From positions 13,226,292 through 13,290,291 of the forward strand of contig CP154956.1 of assembly GCA_039621445.1 (NCBI GenBank): 64,000 bases of DNA, written 5' to 3'. This stretch comes from Euglena gracilis. Its lineage: Eukaryota; Euglenida; Euglenophyceae; Euglenales. Below are positions 55,433 to 64,000 of the stretch, piece by piece (position 1 is the first letter of the stretch; each line of letters begins with the position of its first letter). The notes beneath the pieces are model-generated. The model saw nothing but the letters and a program-made list of their open reading frames with translations. It had not been told where the DNA came from and searched no databases. A program made the translations under genes and the position numbers.

Positions 55433-55960
55433 CGATGGAACATTTTTCGATGTTTGGAGGCTTTTTATTTGCACAAAGAAATGCGGGAATTGGAAAGTCA
55501 AAAAAGGTTTTTATTTTTTCTGCCGCGTCTGCGAACTGACAGGCAAAATAGGTGAGACACGCGAGTCGAGCGAGGTAACCCTTGCGGCAATGATCCAAAA
55601 AAAATTGCCGAAAACAGGGCGACCGGATTCAATTCCCCGACTGGCGGGGGCTCACCGGATTGAATTCTTTGCAGTTTAATTCCTGACGTATTTAATGTAC
55701 TTGCGGTTTTCACCCGGGCCTGGACAATAATTCATGACGATGAGGAAAGTCAGCTTTTGTTGACCCAAACCACCCCCTGTGGAAGGTCTTTCTCCACCAC
55801 CCTGTAAATTGGAGCTACTCCGGGGTTAAGTCGTTTTTGTGGCTCACTTTGGCATAGGCGGAGGGGGCTCCGCCCCCCCCCCGCACCCCCCCCTCAAATA
55901 ACAAAATCCCTTCTATGTTGGCAATATACTTGGAAGGCTAAGTCCTTTTTGTGCAAATTT
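55090..55960. repeat. ATAACAAAATCCCTTCTATG / GGCTCCGC repeats
   Basis: Units of ATAACAAAATCCCTYCTATG + TTGGCAA + TACTYGG + GGCTAAGTCGTTTTTGTGG + CTCACTTTGGCA occur around 55090-55160, 55205-55240 and 55825-55950, with a short trace at 58990. Each is linked to a GGCGG-run and GGCTCCGC. Non-coding. Confidence 0.7.
55433..55679 (+). CDS. Terminal exon of an unknown plus-strand gene
   Basis: After TGTACCCAG the frame encodes DGTFFDVWRLFICTKKCGNW, then FYFFCRVCELTGKIGETR and PDSIPRLAGAHRIEFFAV before TAA. A single C-x2-C is present. The preceding inverted-repeat element (54745-55432) ends exactly at the acceptor, as at 51915. Function unknown. It could be the 3' end of the gene with exons at 51.6-53.7 kb. 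Confidence 0.5.
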
Positions 55961-56429
55961 TGACTTATATATTGAAAATCCAACGGGGAGAAGCGTTCTT
56001 TTCCCAAAAGTGGCCCAAAATGGACATTTTGCCCCCAGTTGCTTGCTGTTCTTGAGGTACACCAACAAGGGGGGGTCGGCACCCCCCCCCCTCACCGACC
56101 CCCTCGCCACGCCATTTTGCCCCCCTCCCCCCCCCTTTTCAGACCCCCTCGCCACGCCATGTCAGCCGCGCCAAAGAAAAGGAAAAAGCCGCGCACCCCC
56201 CCCCATCCGGGACCCCTCCCACCCCCCCTAGCCGGACCCCTCGCCACGGTGTGCCGATCCCCCAAGGTGCCAAGGAACCGAAGGTTGACTCCCTTCATGG
56301 CAATTTGAAAGGCAACAAGAAGGAAAAGTCAGGCTCCAGGGCATAGAGCTGGGGGTTTTTCCCCGCGACCCCCCACGAACCCCCCCCGCGACCCTCACAC
56401 TGAACCCATTCGGCATAGTGGGCATTTTT

Positions 56430-57550
56430 TTGTTTATTTAAAAAAACAAAACAACGTGTTTTTTTTTAAAAAAAACATCAAAAAAAAGGAAATTTTCATT
56501 GAAAAAACTCGTTATGAAACTTCCAAACCATACTTCGAATCCTACTCAGTTCAAAAACTGCCAAAAATGGTCAAAAAACATCCCAAAAGGGAACAAAAAT
56601 GGAATTTTTTGACTTTTTTTCCATTTTTGTGGATGGAAGTTTTTGGCAGAAATTACCCAGAAGTTGCCAAAAATGATTGAAAATGTTCATTCAAATTTTT
56701 CCATGCAAAACCCACTGAGCGTTTTTTTTTGTTTTTTTAAAAAAACATTGTTAGAATTACAAAAAACAAAAAAACAACGTCAAAAAAAAAGGCCGGCCCA
56801 CTATGGCATTCGGTATTCCAAAAAGTATCCTCACCCCCCCTATTTGGCTAATGGCCGGGCTCCTTCAGACCCCCAATTGGGGGGGGGGTCCCCCAGTGGC
56901 AGACGGTAGACTGGGGGAGGGGGGGTTCTGGGTGGTCGGCCGACTAGTCACCCCAAACTGACCACTGGTGGAAAATAAGTTGAGTGGAAAATTGGCAACC
57001 GCCTCTCCACACAAACCACAGCACAAAACCACACACAAATGCCCACCACACACACGCCTCATTCAGATCCTTCCCAAATGATACACCACATCATCACCAG
57101 AACAAATTCCCAGTCAAAAAACAGTTCGCTGCAAAACGGTCTTTGCTGGCCCAGGGCCTTTTCAGGCCACTGGAGCAAAATCTTTCAGATGGTTCACACA
57201 CAGCAAAAACACAACAATGCAGCAGAAAAAAAAAACAGGCGCTATGTTACAAAAAATTGCAATGCAGCAGTTACAAAACATTTTTTTACTTGCCTTCCTT
57301 GTCCTTTGCAAGAATTCGCTTGCTTCTCTGTTCTTCAGCTTCTCTCAATTCACCTGATGAAAATACACGCACCAGAAAATACCCACAGAAAGAGGAAAAC
57401 ATAAACAGGCTTTGCAGAACGTTGTACTAAAAAACCATGTGATGCCACAGATGCATGCCAGACATTTGATGTAACAGCCACAGACTTTTCATTAAAATTC
57501 ATTTTTCCAGGCTAACAGTGGAAAAGATCAACACAGCCGACTTTCACTGG
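56430..57550. other. Low-complexity and unrecognised stretch
   Basis: 56430-56800 is rich in TTTTTTTAAAAAAA hairpin-like words (AAAAAACATTG and similar). 56990-57430 has open plus frames of biased composition (Thr/His/Lys) that I cannot support as genes. Confidence 0.5.
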
Positions 57551-57609
57551 AAATGAGCAATTCAGTAGAACAAACGACAGGATCATACCTTCAACTGTCA
57601 AGTTCTTTA

Positions 57610-57835
57610 TCTTTAAATTTGACCATTGCTACTTCTTCCCATGAACTTTACTGCCTGCAGTCTTGGGAGCCCTGGAGAGGGGGAAAAAATCATTTGATTA
57701 GTAAGAGACATGAACCTATCTGTGTTGAACTTCTTCATCAGCTTGACGCACCGCTTCAGGCTTCGCCTTCTTATCAATACGAAACACTTTTTCATCGGTT
57801 TCTGACTAGGTGTGTAACTGTGGAGGGAAGATAAA
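57610..57835 (-). CDS. Two candidate exons with a 45-nt GT-AG intron
   Basis: CTTCCCTCCACAG acceptor, frame YTPSQKPMKKCFVLIRRRSL then KRCVKLMKKFNTDR, donor GATAG/GTTCATG, acceptor CCCTCTCCAG, then APKTAGSKVHGKK and TAG. This gives a very basic C-terminus. An alternative frame in the first exon (DEKVFRIDKKAKPEAVRQAD) stops at the TAG before the donor. Either could be right. No family recognised. Confidence 0.4.
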
Positions 57836-57865
57836 AGAACGCGTATACTTTCGCTATTTCAGGTA

Positions 57866-57945
57866 AGTAATACTCGGGGGAATTAATTCCGTGGACCACC
57901 CGACAGTCGAGGAATTTAACTGGATTTAATTCCCCCGAGGTTTTT
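57866..57945. repeat. CTCGGGGGAATTAA inverted repeat
   Basis: CTCGGGGGAATTAATTCCGTGG is mirrored by TTTAATTCCCCCGAGG 60 bp later. A small foldback, non-coding. Confidence 0.6.
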
Positions 57946-58084
57946 CGTCCAACCGAAATAAATGACCACGAGATTTAGGCCCGGGCCTGTAATAGAATTA
58001 CAATGCATAAATTTTGCATAAACAAAAGGGCTGTAGATTTCACACTTCTGCAGCCCTTTTGTTTATGCAAAATCTACCACTTTC

Positions 58085-58210
58085 GAACATGGGTATTTGG
58101 GGAGAAATTGGCCGCAATTCCTTGGACGCCGGTTCGGGCTTGAAGCCAGAGCCCCCTAGAAACAGTTTTTATAGCAAAAACTGCGTCTTAGACGCAAGCT
58201 CCGGCGTTTT
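58085..58210. mobile_element. ACGCCGGTTCGGGC-TIR element, right-end fragment
   Basis: Contains AACATGGGTATTTGGGGAG, AAATTGGCCGCAATTCC, GACGCCGGTTCGGGC and CCAGAGCCCCCTAG, matching the last 120 bp of the two larger copies. The left part is replaced by a TTTGCATAAACAAAAGGGCT / CAGCCCTTTTGTTTATGCAA hairpin at 58012-58070. Confidence 0.75.
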
Positions 58211-58375
58211 CCGGTGAAGAATTTTAACCAGCGGAAGAAAAAACATATTCCCTGCGCAGTGCTTCACCCTGTGGAAATTTTGGAAATTTTCCTCCCGAAA
58301 AATTCGAATAGTTCAACTGCGAAAAATTCGAATTATTTGAAACACAAAAAAACGCCGAACCCTGCCCGAAATACC

Positions 58376-58631
58376 AGTTTTCGAGAAATTTGTCGCTTCG
58401 CGCCAGACAAATAGGTAAAATATGCTGAGAATTGTGTGAAAACAGTCCCGAAAAAGCAGATTTACCCGCCAAAATTGTACCACTCCCCAAAAATCCGGCG
58501 CTTTGCGCTGGCAAGGGAGGTCTTATTCACGGGGGGGGTCCATTTCATGGATTTTTGCTCGGCCGGCCAGGGGGGGGTCTTATTTTGGGAGGGGGTCCAT
58601 TTTATGGGGGTCTTATTTTGGGGGGGGTTAC
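58376..58631. mobile_element. GTCTTATTTTGGGG family, copy 3
   Basis: Contains TCGCTTCGCGCCAGACAAATAG, CCGGCGCTTTGCGCTGG, CCATTTCATGGATTTTTGCT and three GGGTCTTATTTTGGG words before GGGTTAC. It is the reverse-complement relative of the 29480 copy in its core. The left C-run end is not clear. Confidence 0.7.
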
Positions 58632-58864
58632 CGTGGATCCTTGCAATTTCGCGGGTGTAACTTTGAGCTGAGAGGTTCTCGGATAGCTTCCCTGGGACAG
58701 AATCGGCATTCCCCACCTCTTGTTTAAACCAAAGTTTTAGGGACATCGTGTTCAGGACAGAACTGGCGTTATCCCCCTTTGCACATTGGGGTTATCAAAA
58801 TTACATGAACTTGTGTTCTCCTTTAAGTTTTCCTAGCACAATGATGCCCGGGGCCGGCTCCCGG

Positions 58865-59165
58865 TTCTGGCCTGGGGGGGGGGGGGTAGTGGGGGTCGAC
58901 CATGGTCGCTCTCGGTCGCTATGGGTAATTCCTACCGGGATTTTTTCCCACCCTTTTTGCCATGTAGCGGCGTAGGCAACTGTTCCAGGGCCCCAAAATA
59001 ACAAAATCCCTTGTGTGTGTAACGCCTTTTGCTTGTATGTCGCGGAAATTTGCCCGGTTAAACACTTTTTGACATTCACAGGCCCACGACCGAGAGCGAC
59101 CGAGAGCGACCATGGTCGCTCTCGGTCGACCCCCACTACCCCCCCCCCCAGGATATAGCAACCCC
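58865..59165. mobile_element. Inverted-repeat element with GGTCGACCATGGTCGCTCTCGGTCG ends
   Basis: A G-run, GTAGTGGGGGTCGACCATGG and CGCTCTCGGTCG on the left mirror GAGAGCGACCATGGTCGCTC and GGTCGACCCCCACTACCCC on the right. The interior of about 170 bp includes AATAACAAAATCCCTTGTGT. It fits the C/G-run terminal plan of the other families. Confidence 0.75.
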
Positions 59166-59425
59166 CCCCCGGGGCCCTGGCTGTGTGGTTCGCAACACTT
59201 TGCCCCAATCGAACCAGTGCCCAATTTTTTTTTGCAGGGGTGGAGACTCCCAAATCCCCTATGTGACCCCCTCTGACCCCCCCCTGAGGGGGGGATAATA
59301 AGGGGGGGGTATGTGCGGCGAAATCAAAGTGTGGTCTGTTTCATGAGGCAATTTGCGAGACATGCAAAAAAAATTTCATGTGTTTGTCCGGAGGCCAAAA
59401 TTGCAATTAGGGGGGGTCATCTAGG

Positions 59426-59576
59426 GGGTAATGCTATCCTTTTGATGCTCTGCGCTTGGCCAAACACGGTTCTTGACATAGATGACAACACCCGCCTTGG
59501 AAACGTTTTTATTCCACGTTTGGACAGCGATGGACATGTGACAATTGATGTCACCATTCGGCACACCACACCCTGA
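59426..59576 (+). CDS. Terminal exon of an unknown gene
   Basis: After GTCATCTAG the frame encodes GNAILLMLCAWPNTVLDIDD then NTRLGNVFIPRLDSDGHVTI and DVTIRHTTP before TGA. Protein-like, no family recognised. Upstream, GCAATTAGGGGGG resembles an inverted-repeat element end. Confidence 0.4.
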
Positions 59577-59889
59577 TTCAAGCACTGGCGAACTGCAAGT
59601 TACAAAATGGATCAGGTTTTTTCAGTCAGACACCTGGGGACCGAAACGTTTTCCCGCACACAAATTCCTAAAAAAGTGCAAACATTTTGGGATAGCGTTG
59701 GCATTGCGGCCAAAGAAAAATTGAAATATTTCACTTGAAATATTCCATGAAATCTCAGAAATGTATTTTCGCGTTGGTGAAAGATTTGAAACATGGATCC
59801 TTCGGATATACCCCACTTGCAAAAATGAAGGAAATATTTTTCCTTTTTCGAAAAACTTCTGAAATATTTCTGAAGCATTTCTGAATGAA

Positions 59890-60185
59890 AGATATTTTTC
59901 CTTTACTTTCTCACATGCTACTGCATATTTATTGAGTTTGGCTTGTTCTTCACGTAGCAACATTTTCTTGACAAAGTCCGATGGGACTTCAAAGCATTGG
60001 TCCTTCACCCGTGGGGAGGCATGACCAGTGAAGGCAGCCTGCTGCTCCATCACATCTATCGCCTTTATGTCGAAAATACCACAATCAAAGAAAGCGAAGC
60101 CGAGAGAGTGGAACATTTCTGGCAATCCTTTTCTGTCTATATCATGCGCATAGTGGCCTCGCAATTGCGGCTAACAACCTATACT
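59890..60185 (-). CDS. Large exon of an unknown minus-strand gene
   Basis: A GTTGTTAG acceptor is followed by PQLRGHYAHDIDRKGLPEMF, then SLGFAFFDCGIFDIKAIDVM and CFEVPSDFVKKMLLREEQAK and YAVACEKVKEKYLSF. The composition is clearly protein-like and has a helical C-terminal half. The frame stays open to 59622, but 59680-59890 is full of GAAATATTTC repeats and is more likely intron. Family unknown. Confidence 0.55.
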
Positions 60186-60275
60186 GGGCCACAAGGGCTT
60201 CAAGTGTTTCCACTCCAGCCCACAGACCGGATGGGCAATGCATTGCCCATGGCCTACGCCCACAAAATAACGACA

Positions 60276-61135
60276 GAGGGCAAAAGACACCACGACACAC
60301 CAACCGTACGCTTAGCCAACAACACGACCAAATAAACCAAACAACAGAAGCAAATCACACCCCGCAACGAACAGACCAAGTCCACAAAGACATCCAAACC
60401 CTTACCTCACCAAAAGCTAAGCCTTCCCCCGGACCAACTCCCTTATCCCTGAACTCGCCACCACAGCGTCACCTCCCTTCCGTCCCCGCAGCCGTTCCAT
60501 CGAACCGTCCCTTCCACTATACTCCTTGCTCTCACACTTGCTGTCACCCGGTTCCCTATGCGCCACTACCCGTACCAATGCCTGTCCAAAGTCCCCACTG
60601 CATCTGCGGACAATTTGTTGTGAATATCTCACCCGCCATGAACTTCGGCTCGGAGTGTACCTCCTAGGCCGTGTGAACACCAAACTCTCAGGCGGAGGTT
60701 TCATTACCTATGACCAAAGGATCCCCTCTCCCCGACATGGGACAAGGACACCACGACACACCAACCGTACACATAGCCAACAACACGACCAAATAAACCA
60801 AACAACAGAAGCAAAACACACCCGGCAATGAACAGACCAAGACCACAAAGAAACTCAAGCCCTTACCTCACCAAAATCAAAAGTCTTCCCCCAGACCGAC
60901 TCCCTAATCCCAAAACTCGCCACCACTACCGCAACTCTCTTCTTCTGTCCCGGCAGCTGTACCAAGGAACGTTTCTTTCCGCTGTAATCCTTGCTCTCCC
61001 GCTCTCACTGTGTTCCCTACGCGCTACCACCCGTGCCAATGCCTCTCCAAGGTACCAACTGCATCTGCGGACAATTTGTTGTAAATATTTCACCCACCAC
61101 GAACTTCGGCTTGGAGTGTTCCTCCTAGGCCGCGC
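60276..61135 (+). repeat. Two tandem monomers of about 460 bp at the retroelement 5' end
   Basis: CACCACGACACACCAACCGTAC...CAACACGACCAAATAAACCA begins at about 60288 and again at about 60750. Later blocks (CATCTGCGGACAATTTGTTGT, ACTTCGGCTCGGAGTGTACC / ACTTCGGCTTGGAGTGTTCC) repeat at the same 460-bp offset. A further short piece (AATATCTCACCCACCATGGAC) follows at 61200. Pyrimidine-rich, non-coding, directly 5' of the retroelement frames. Confidence 0.85.
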
Positions 61136-61295
61136 CCCAGTTCCCCACAAAAAAACAAGGACTCTCTCTCACCCTCGCACCACGCATGTACTTTACTATA
61201 AAATATCTCACCCACCATGGACATGTGTGTTTGTGTGAGTGAAATTACAGTGACACTTTCTGAGTGTCTATTTTTTTTTTCGCTTCTCGCATAAC

Positions 61296-61490
61296 ATGGC
61301 CGGAAAGCCCCAGCAGGGGTCCAAGAGCATCGTCGCCGCCCTGACCACGCAGACCGGAACCAAACGGAGACTCGATATGGAGGTGGTCTGTGAAGACTCC
61401 GCGCCGCGACGCAGACCACTGGACAGCGTGCTGTATGACGACAAGAACAAAGACGACGCCATCCTACCTTGCCGCCGTGGTCGCCGTTGA
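61296..61490 (+). CDS. Small open frame at the head of the retroelement
   Basis: MAGKPQQGSKSIVAALTTQT then GTKRRLDMEVVCEDSAPRRR, stop at 61490. Basic and low-complexity, in the position of a LINE ORF1 or the start of a single ORF. No nucleic-acid-binding motif is visible in it. Confidence 0.4.
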   Translation: MAGKPQQGSKSIVAALTTQTGTKRRLDMEVVCEDSAPRRRPLDSVLYDDKNKDDAILPCRRGRR

Positions 61491-61514
61491 CAGACTACTG
61501 ACAACCTGGGTGCA

Positions 61515-61735
61515 TATTTGAGCTTGCAAAAGCTCTCCACACCATATTTGGGCTTGCAAAAGCCCAAACCACTACCAGCGCTCTTACAACAAGACCCCCT
61601 CCCCTCAATATCGGGCCTGCAAAAGCCCCCCCGGAAACCGTCCCCAAGTTTGGAAGACTCGGTTTGCAAAACTTCCCACTGGAATCGGTTCTCCCTCCTC
61701 AAGTATTGGGCTTGCAAAAGCCCCTCTAGATAAAG
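61515..61735 (+). repeat. Five GGGCTTGCAAAAGCCC hairpin units
   Basis: TGAGCTTGCAAAAGCTC, GGGCTTGCAAAAGCCC, GGGCCTGCAAAAGCCC, GGTTTGCAAAACTTCC and GGGCTTGCAAAAGCCCC, spaced about 35-65 bp. The stems covary (GGGCTT/AAGCCC, GAGCTT/AAGCTC), which suggests an RNA or DNA hairpin is maintained. Confidence 0.75.
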
Positions 61736-62695
61736 CCGGTCAAGCGTGAACACCATCCTTCATGTCCCCGCAACTCTCCAAACCATGGTATCAGACACCC
61801 CGGGAGCTGCCCTCGATGCATACACAAGCAACCCAACCGAGAACGGGCTCTTTGCAGTCCTCGCTTTCGCCAAAATGGTCCTCCGCACTGTAGCTGCGAG
61901 AGGAGCACACGTCCCCGATAAACTTGCCTCATCAATTGGAAAAGGAAATGGCCTGTTCCGATTGGGCAAGTACGGCACGCTGCTAACAGAGCTCCGCTCA
62001 GCACAGAAATCGGCAAATCCAAACCCCACAGGGCTAATTGAAACTAGAGCGGAAAAAAAGGCAAGAACAGAACCCTCCAGCCTGCTAGACCGAACCTTGC
62101 GGAGGGTCAGAACGCTCACAGGGGAAGGAGCCCCAGCCAAGGCAATCCAGTTGCTACTCTCCGAAGGTTCCCACCAGCCACAGGATCCACAGGTATGGAA
62201 CAAACTCGAAGCCCTCCACCCAAACGGTAAACCGGTGGACCCGAACAACCTCCCCGCCAAGATCGCACAGTTCCAGGATGGACAATCAATCTCGTGGGAA
62301 CCCATCCTACACGAGGCCATCCTGAAATTCCCTCGCACATCAGCTCCAGGACCCTCCGGGCTCCGCCCTGTTCACCTGCAAGACGCAACCAAGCGCCCAG
62401 GCAAAGGAGTGCATCTAATTACAGTACTCGCCAAACTCACCAACGCCTGGGTCAATGGGGACCTCCCTCCTATACACTCCCCGTTCTGGTGTGGTGCCAA
62501 CTTGACTCCTCTGAGGAAAAAGGATGACGGTGTCAGACCGGTGGCAATAGGCGAGACCATACGGAGGTTGATTGGCAAAGCCTTATTGGCAACAGGCACG
62601 GCAAAGGACCATGCCCCCTTTCCCCTCTCTGCGGGTTACAAAAGCTGCCTGCAGTTGGTTGCACCGGCTTCTACGCATTTCACATTGCCATGTTT

Positions 62696-62802
62696 TGGGG
62701 GGGGTGCCGCACAATCGGACGGCCGCCTCCGGCGGCGGGGGGTGCCGCACTATTTGGACCCGCAGCTCTATTGGCCCCGCAGCACTATTAGGGGGGGGGT
62801 TT
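62696..62802 (+). mobile_element. GTGCCGCACTATTTGG element, copy 1 inside the reverse transcriptase
   Basis: GGGGGTGCCGCAC, GGCCGCCTCCGGCGGC hairpin, GGTGCCGCACTATTTGGACC, and CACTATTAGGGGGGGGGTT-TAC. It is the same family as 33985-34221. It lies at one edge of the inverted reverse-transcriptase segment. Confidence 0.85.
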
Positions 62803-63090
62803 ACGCGAAGTTGAGGTAGTTGAAGAGGCAGGGCGTTCTGGTTGTTGCCTCCAGCAGAAGGTGTGACCTCTCCATGTAGTTGAAGGCGTTGGAGAAGTCC
62901 AGATGCAAACTTGCCCAATTGCCGGCTGGGTCCAGTTTGTGCACCAGGTGCTGGAAGCCGATTGCCACTGATTCCGATGCATTTGTGACCCCAACGCGGG
63001 CACCCGAACAACTCACGGAAGTCGTCCGAAGTTGAGACACACGACCTCACTGGCTGTCTGTGGTGATAGGCCGGGACTAAGAGGCACCCA

Positions 63091-63168
63091 GTCCAGTAGT
63101 GCGGCAGGTCCAAATAGTGCTGCACCCCCCGCCGCCGGAGGCAGCCGTCCAATAGTGCGGCAGTGCAA
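63091..63168 (-). mobile_element. GTGCCGCACTATTTGG element, copy 2, inverted
   Basis: The reverse complement reads GCACTGCCGCACTATTGG, GGCTGCCTCCGGCGGC, GGTGCAGCACTATTTGGACC, matching 62705-62765 with few differences. It lies at the other edge of the inverted segment, in opposite orientation to copy 1. Confidence 0.85.
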
Positions 63169-63619
63169 TACTATTTGCTATATATTTATACTACTCCTCT
63201 TTTCTGCGCTGGCAAAATCCTCTGGTCTCGCTGCTGAACTCACCAGGGCTGCCCGCTTAGTCCAGTCGGCTTCTGTGTCGGTCTGCAACCCCTCGCAGAA
63301 ACCATCACAAACAACACGGAACTTCTCTGGAGTTCGTGGTATTTGGATGACAGTATCATGGTAGGACAGCCCGACAAACTGCAGAAAGTCATCTCCTTCC
63401 TTTAAGGCGAAGCCACAAGCTGCGGACTACAACTGAACCTCCGAAAGTGTGTGGCATGGGGACCAGCTGGCAACTTGATCACCTCCGCACCAGAAATGAC
63501 CGTCATTCCACGGCAAAAAGAATCAGGGATCACCGTATTAGGAGTTCCAGTGGATTTCCTTACAAGCAACGGTATGGGGTCGGTATACGGTATGGGTTAC
63601 CTTGGCTCCGGTTTTGGGG

Positions 63620-63960
63620 TTAGTAATACCCCCACTCTACCCACTGCCCCGGGCACCACGTCCAAGTCGGTCTCCCCTTGCCCTCGCCATATCCCTTGCC
63701 TGTGCGCTTGCTGCTCTGTCTCAAGCCACCCTTACCCTTGCCTTGTACAAGTGGCTGCGGCGTTGGGGGTTTATGTGGGTTGCCCCCTGTCCCAGTCTCC
63801 AACTTCATCTTCTTCGTTTGTGTCCGCGCATCGCGCTTCTCCTCCTCCCTGAGGGGACAACGCTTCTTCTTGTGGTCTGTGGCGCCGCACTTGTAGCACG
63901 TCCGGTCTTCCAGCGGGGGGCTGCTTGCTGCCGCCTCCGCCTTTTGGAGACAAGGCAGAA
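63620..63960 (-). CDS. CCHC zinc-knuckle frame, gag-like
   Basis: The minus strand encodes EDRTCYKCGATDHKKKRCPL, a C-x2-C-x4-H-x4-C knuckle (63857-63898). A basic Gly/Lys-rich tail (VQGKGKGGLRQSSKRTGKGY) follows. Such knuckles are typical of retroelement ORF1/gag or of LINE C-termini. It lies tail to tail with the reverse transcriptase, so it belongs to another element or to another inverted block. It runs off towards the window edge. Confidence 0.6.
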
Positions 63961-64000
63961 CAGTTGGTCAAACCTTGGGACCCCCCCTCCCCCCCCCCTG

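Larger units (their letters stand above)
61746..63590 (+). pseudogene. Non-LTR reverse transcriptase, broken and partly inverted
   Basis: From 61746 the plus frame gives the N-terminal and finger region (APGPSGLRPVHL, GVRPVAIGETIRRLIGKALL). It loses frame near 62600, then meets an inverted-repeat insertion (62696-62802). The segment with motif A (LDFSNAFN, 62879-62902) is on the minus strand. After a second, inverted copy (63091-63168) the plus strand resumes with THQGCPLSPVGF and the catalytic YLDD (63340-63351), broken by TGA at 63235 and TAA at 63403. It is not functional as it stands. Confidence 0.88.

Noticed and set aside
59622-59889. Continuation of the unknown exon (59890-60185) to the end of its open frame
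   Set aside because: The region consists of repeated GAAATATTTC-type words and the peptide becomes Phe/Ile-rich and repetitive, more like intron sequence than protein.

Overview
This is a eukaryotic nuclear sequence, most likely from a unicellular alga or other protist. Supporting signs are spliced genes with small exons and kilobase introns, TTAGGG-type repeat arrays, (TG)n/(CA)n/(TA)n microsatellites, a non-LTR retrotransposon and almost no long single-exon genes. I cannot name the species. Most long open frames are by-products of tandem repeats or G/C tracts and are not genes.

Layout. Bases 1-4790 are one minisatellite of 16-bp units, cut by the window edge. From about 5 to 12 kb there is repeat-rich DNA with no recognisable gene: a 2.5-kb structure with long inverted arms (7194-9745), then a cluster of GCGCAAATGCGC-like palindromes (10.1-11.9 kb). 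From about 36.7 kb down to 12.3 kb the minus strand carries one long interrupted gene. Its fragments read in the right order for a membrane-anchored hybrid histidine kinase: membrane segments, H-box, ATP-binding N-box and G2-like region, then a receiver domain with its Asp, Ser and Lys. Further minus-strand membrane exons at 45.3-46.7 kb and a clean GT-AG-flanked exon at 47.5 kb may be its 5' part or a separate gene. From 49 to 60 kb there are scattered exons on both strands with canonical splice signals but no recognised family. From 60.3 kb to the end lies a degenerate non-LTR retrotransposon with tandem 5' monomers, a broken reverse transcriptase whose core is locally inverted, and a CCHC zinc-knuckle frame on the opposite strand.

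The main theme is a collection of short elements of at least ten families sharing one plan. They have long C-run/G-run terminal inverted repeats of the type TA-ACCCCCC...GGGGGGT-TA, a second family-specific word just inside the ends, and often an internal GGCGC-loop-GCGCC hairpin. They fill the introns, nest in each other, and in one case (51691-51915) form the whole of an intron between two exons that join in frame. This looks like an introner-type system in which TA-targeted inverted-repeat elements supply new introns. Several kinase introns do not fit GT-AG and have complementary ends, so the splicing itself may be unusual.
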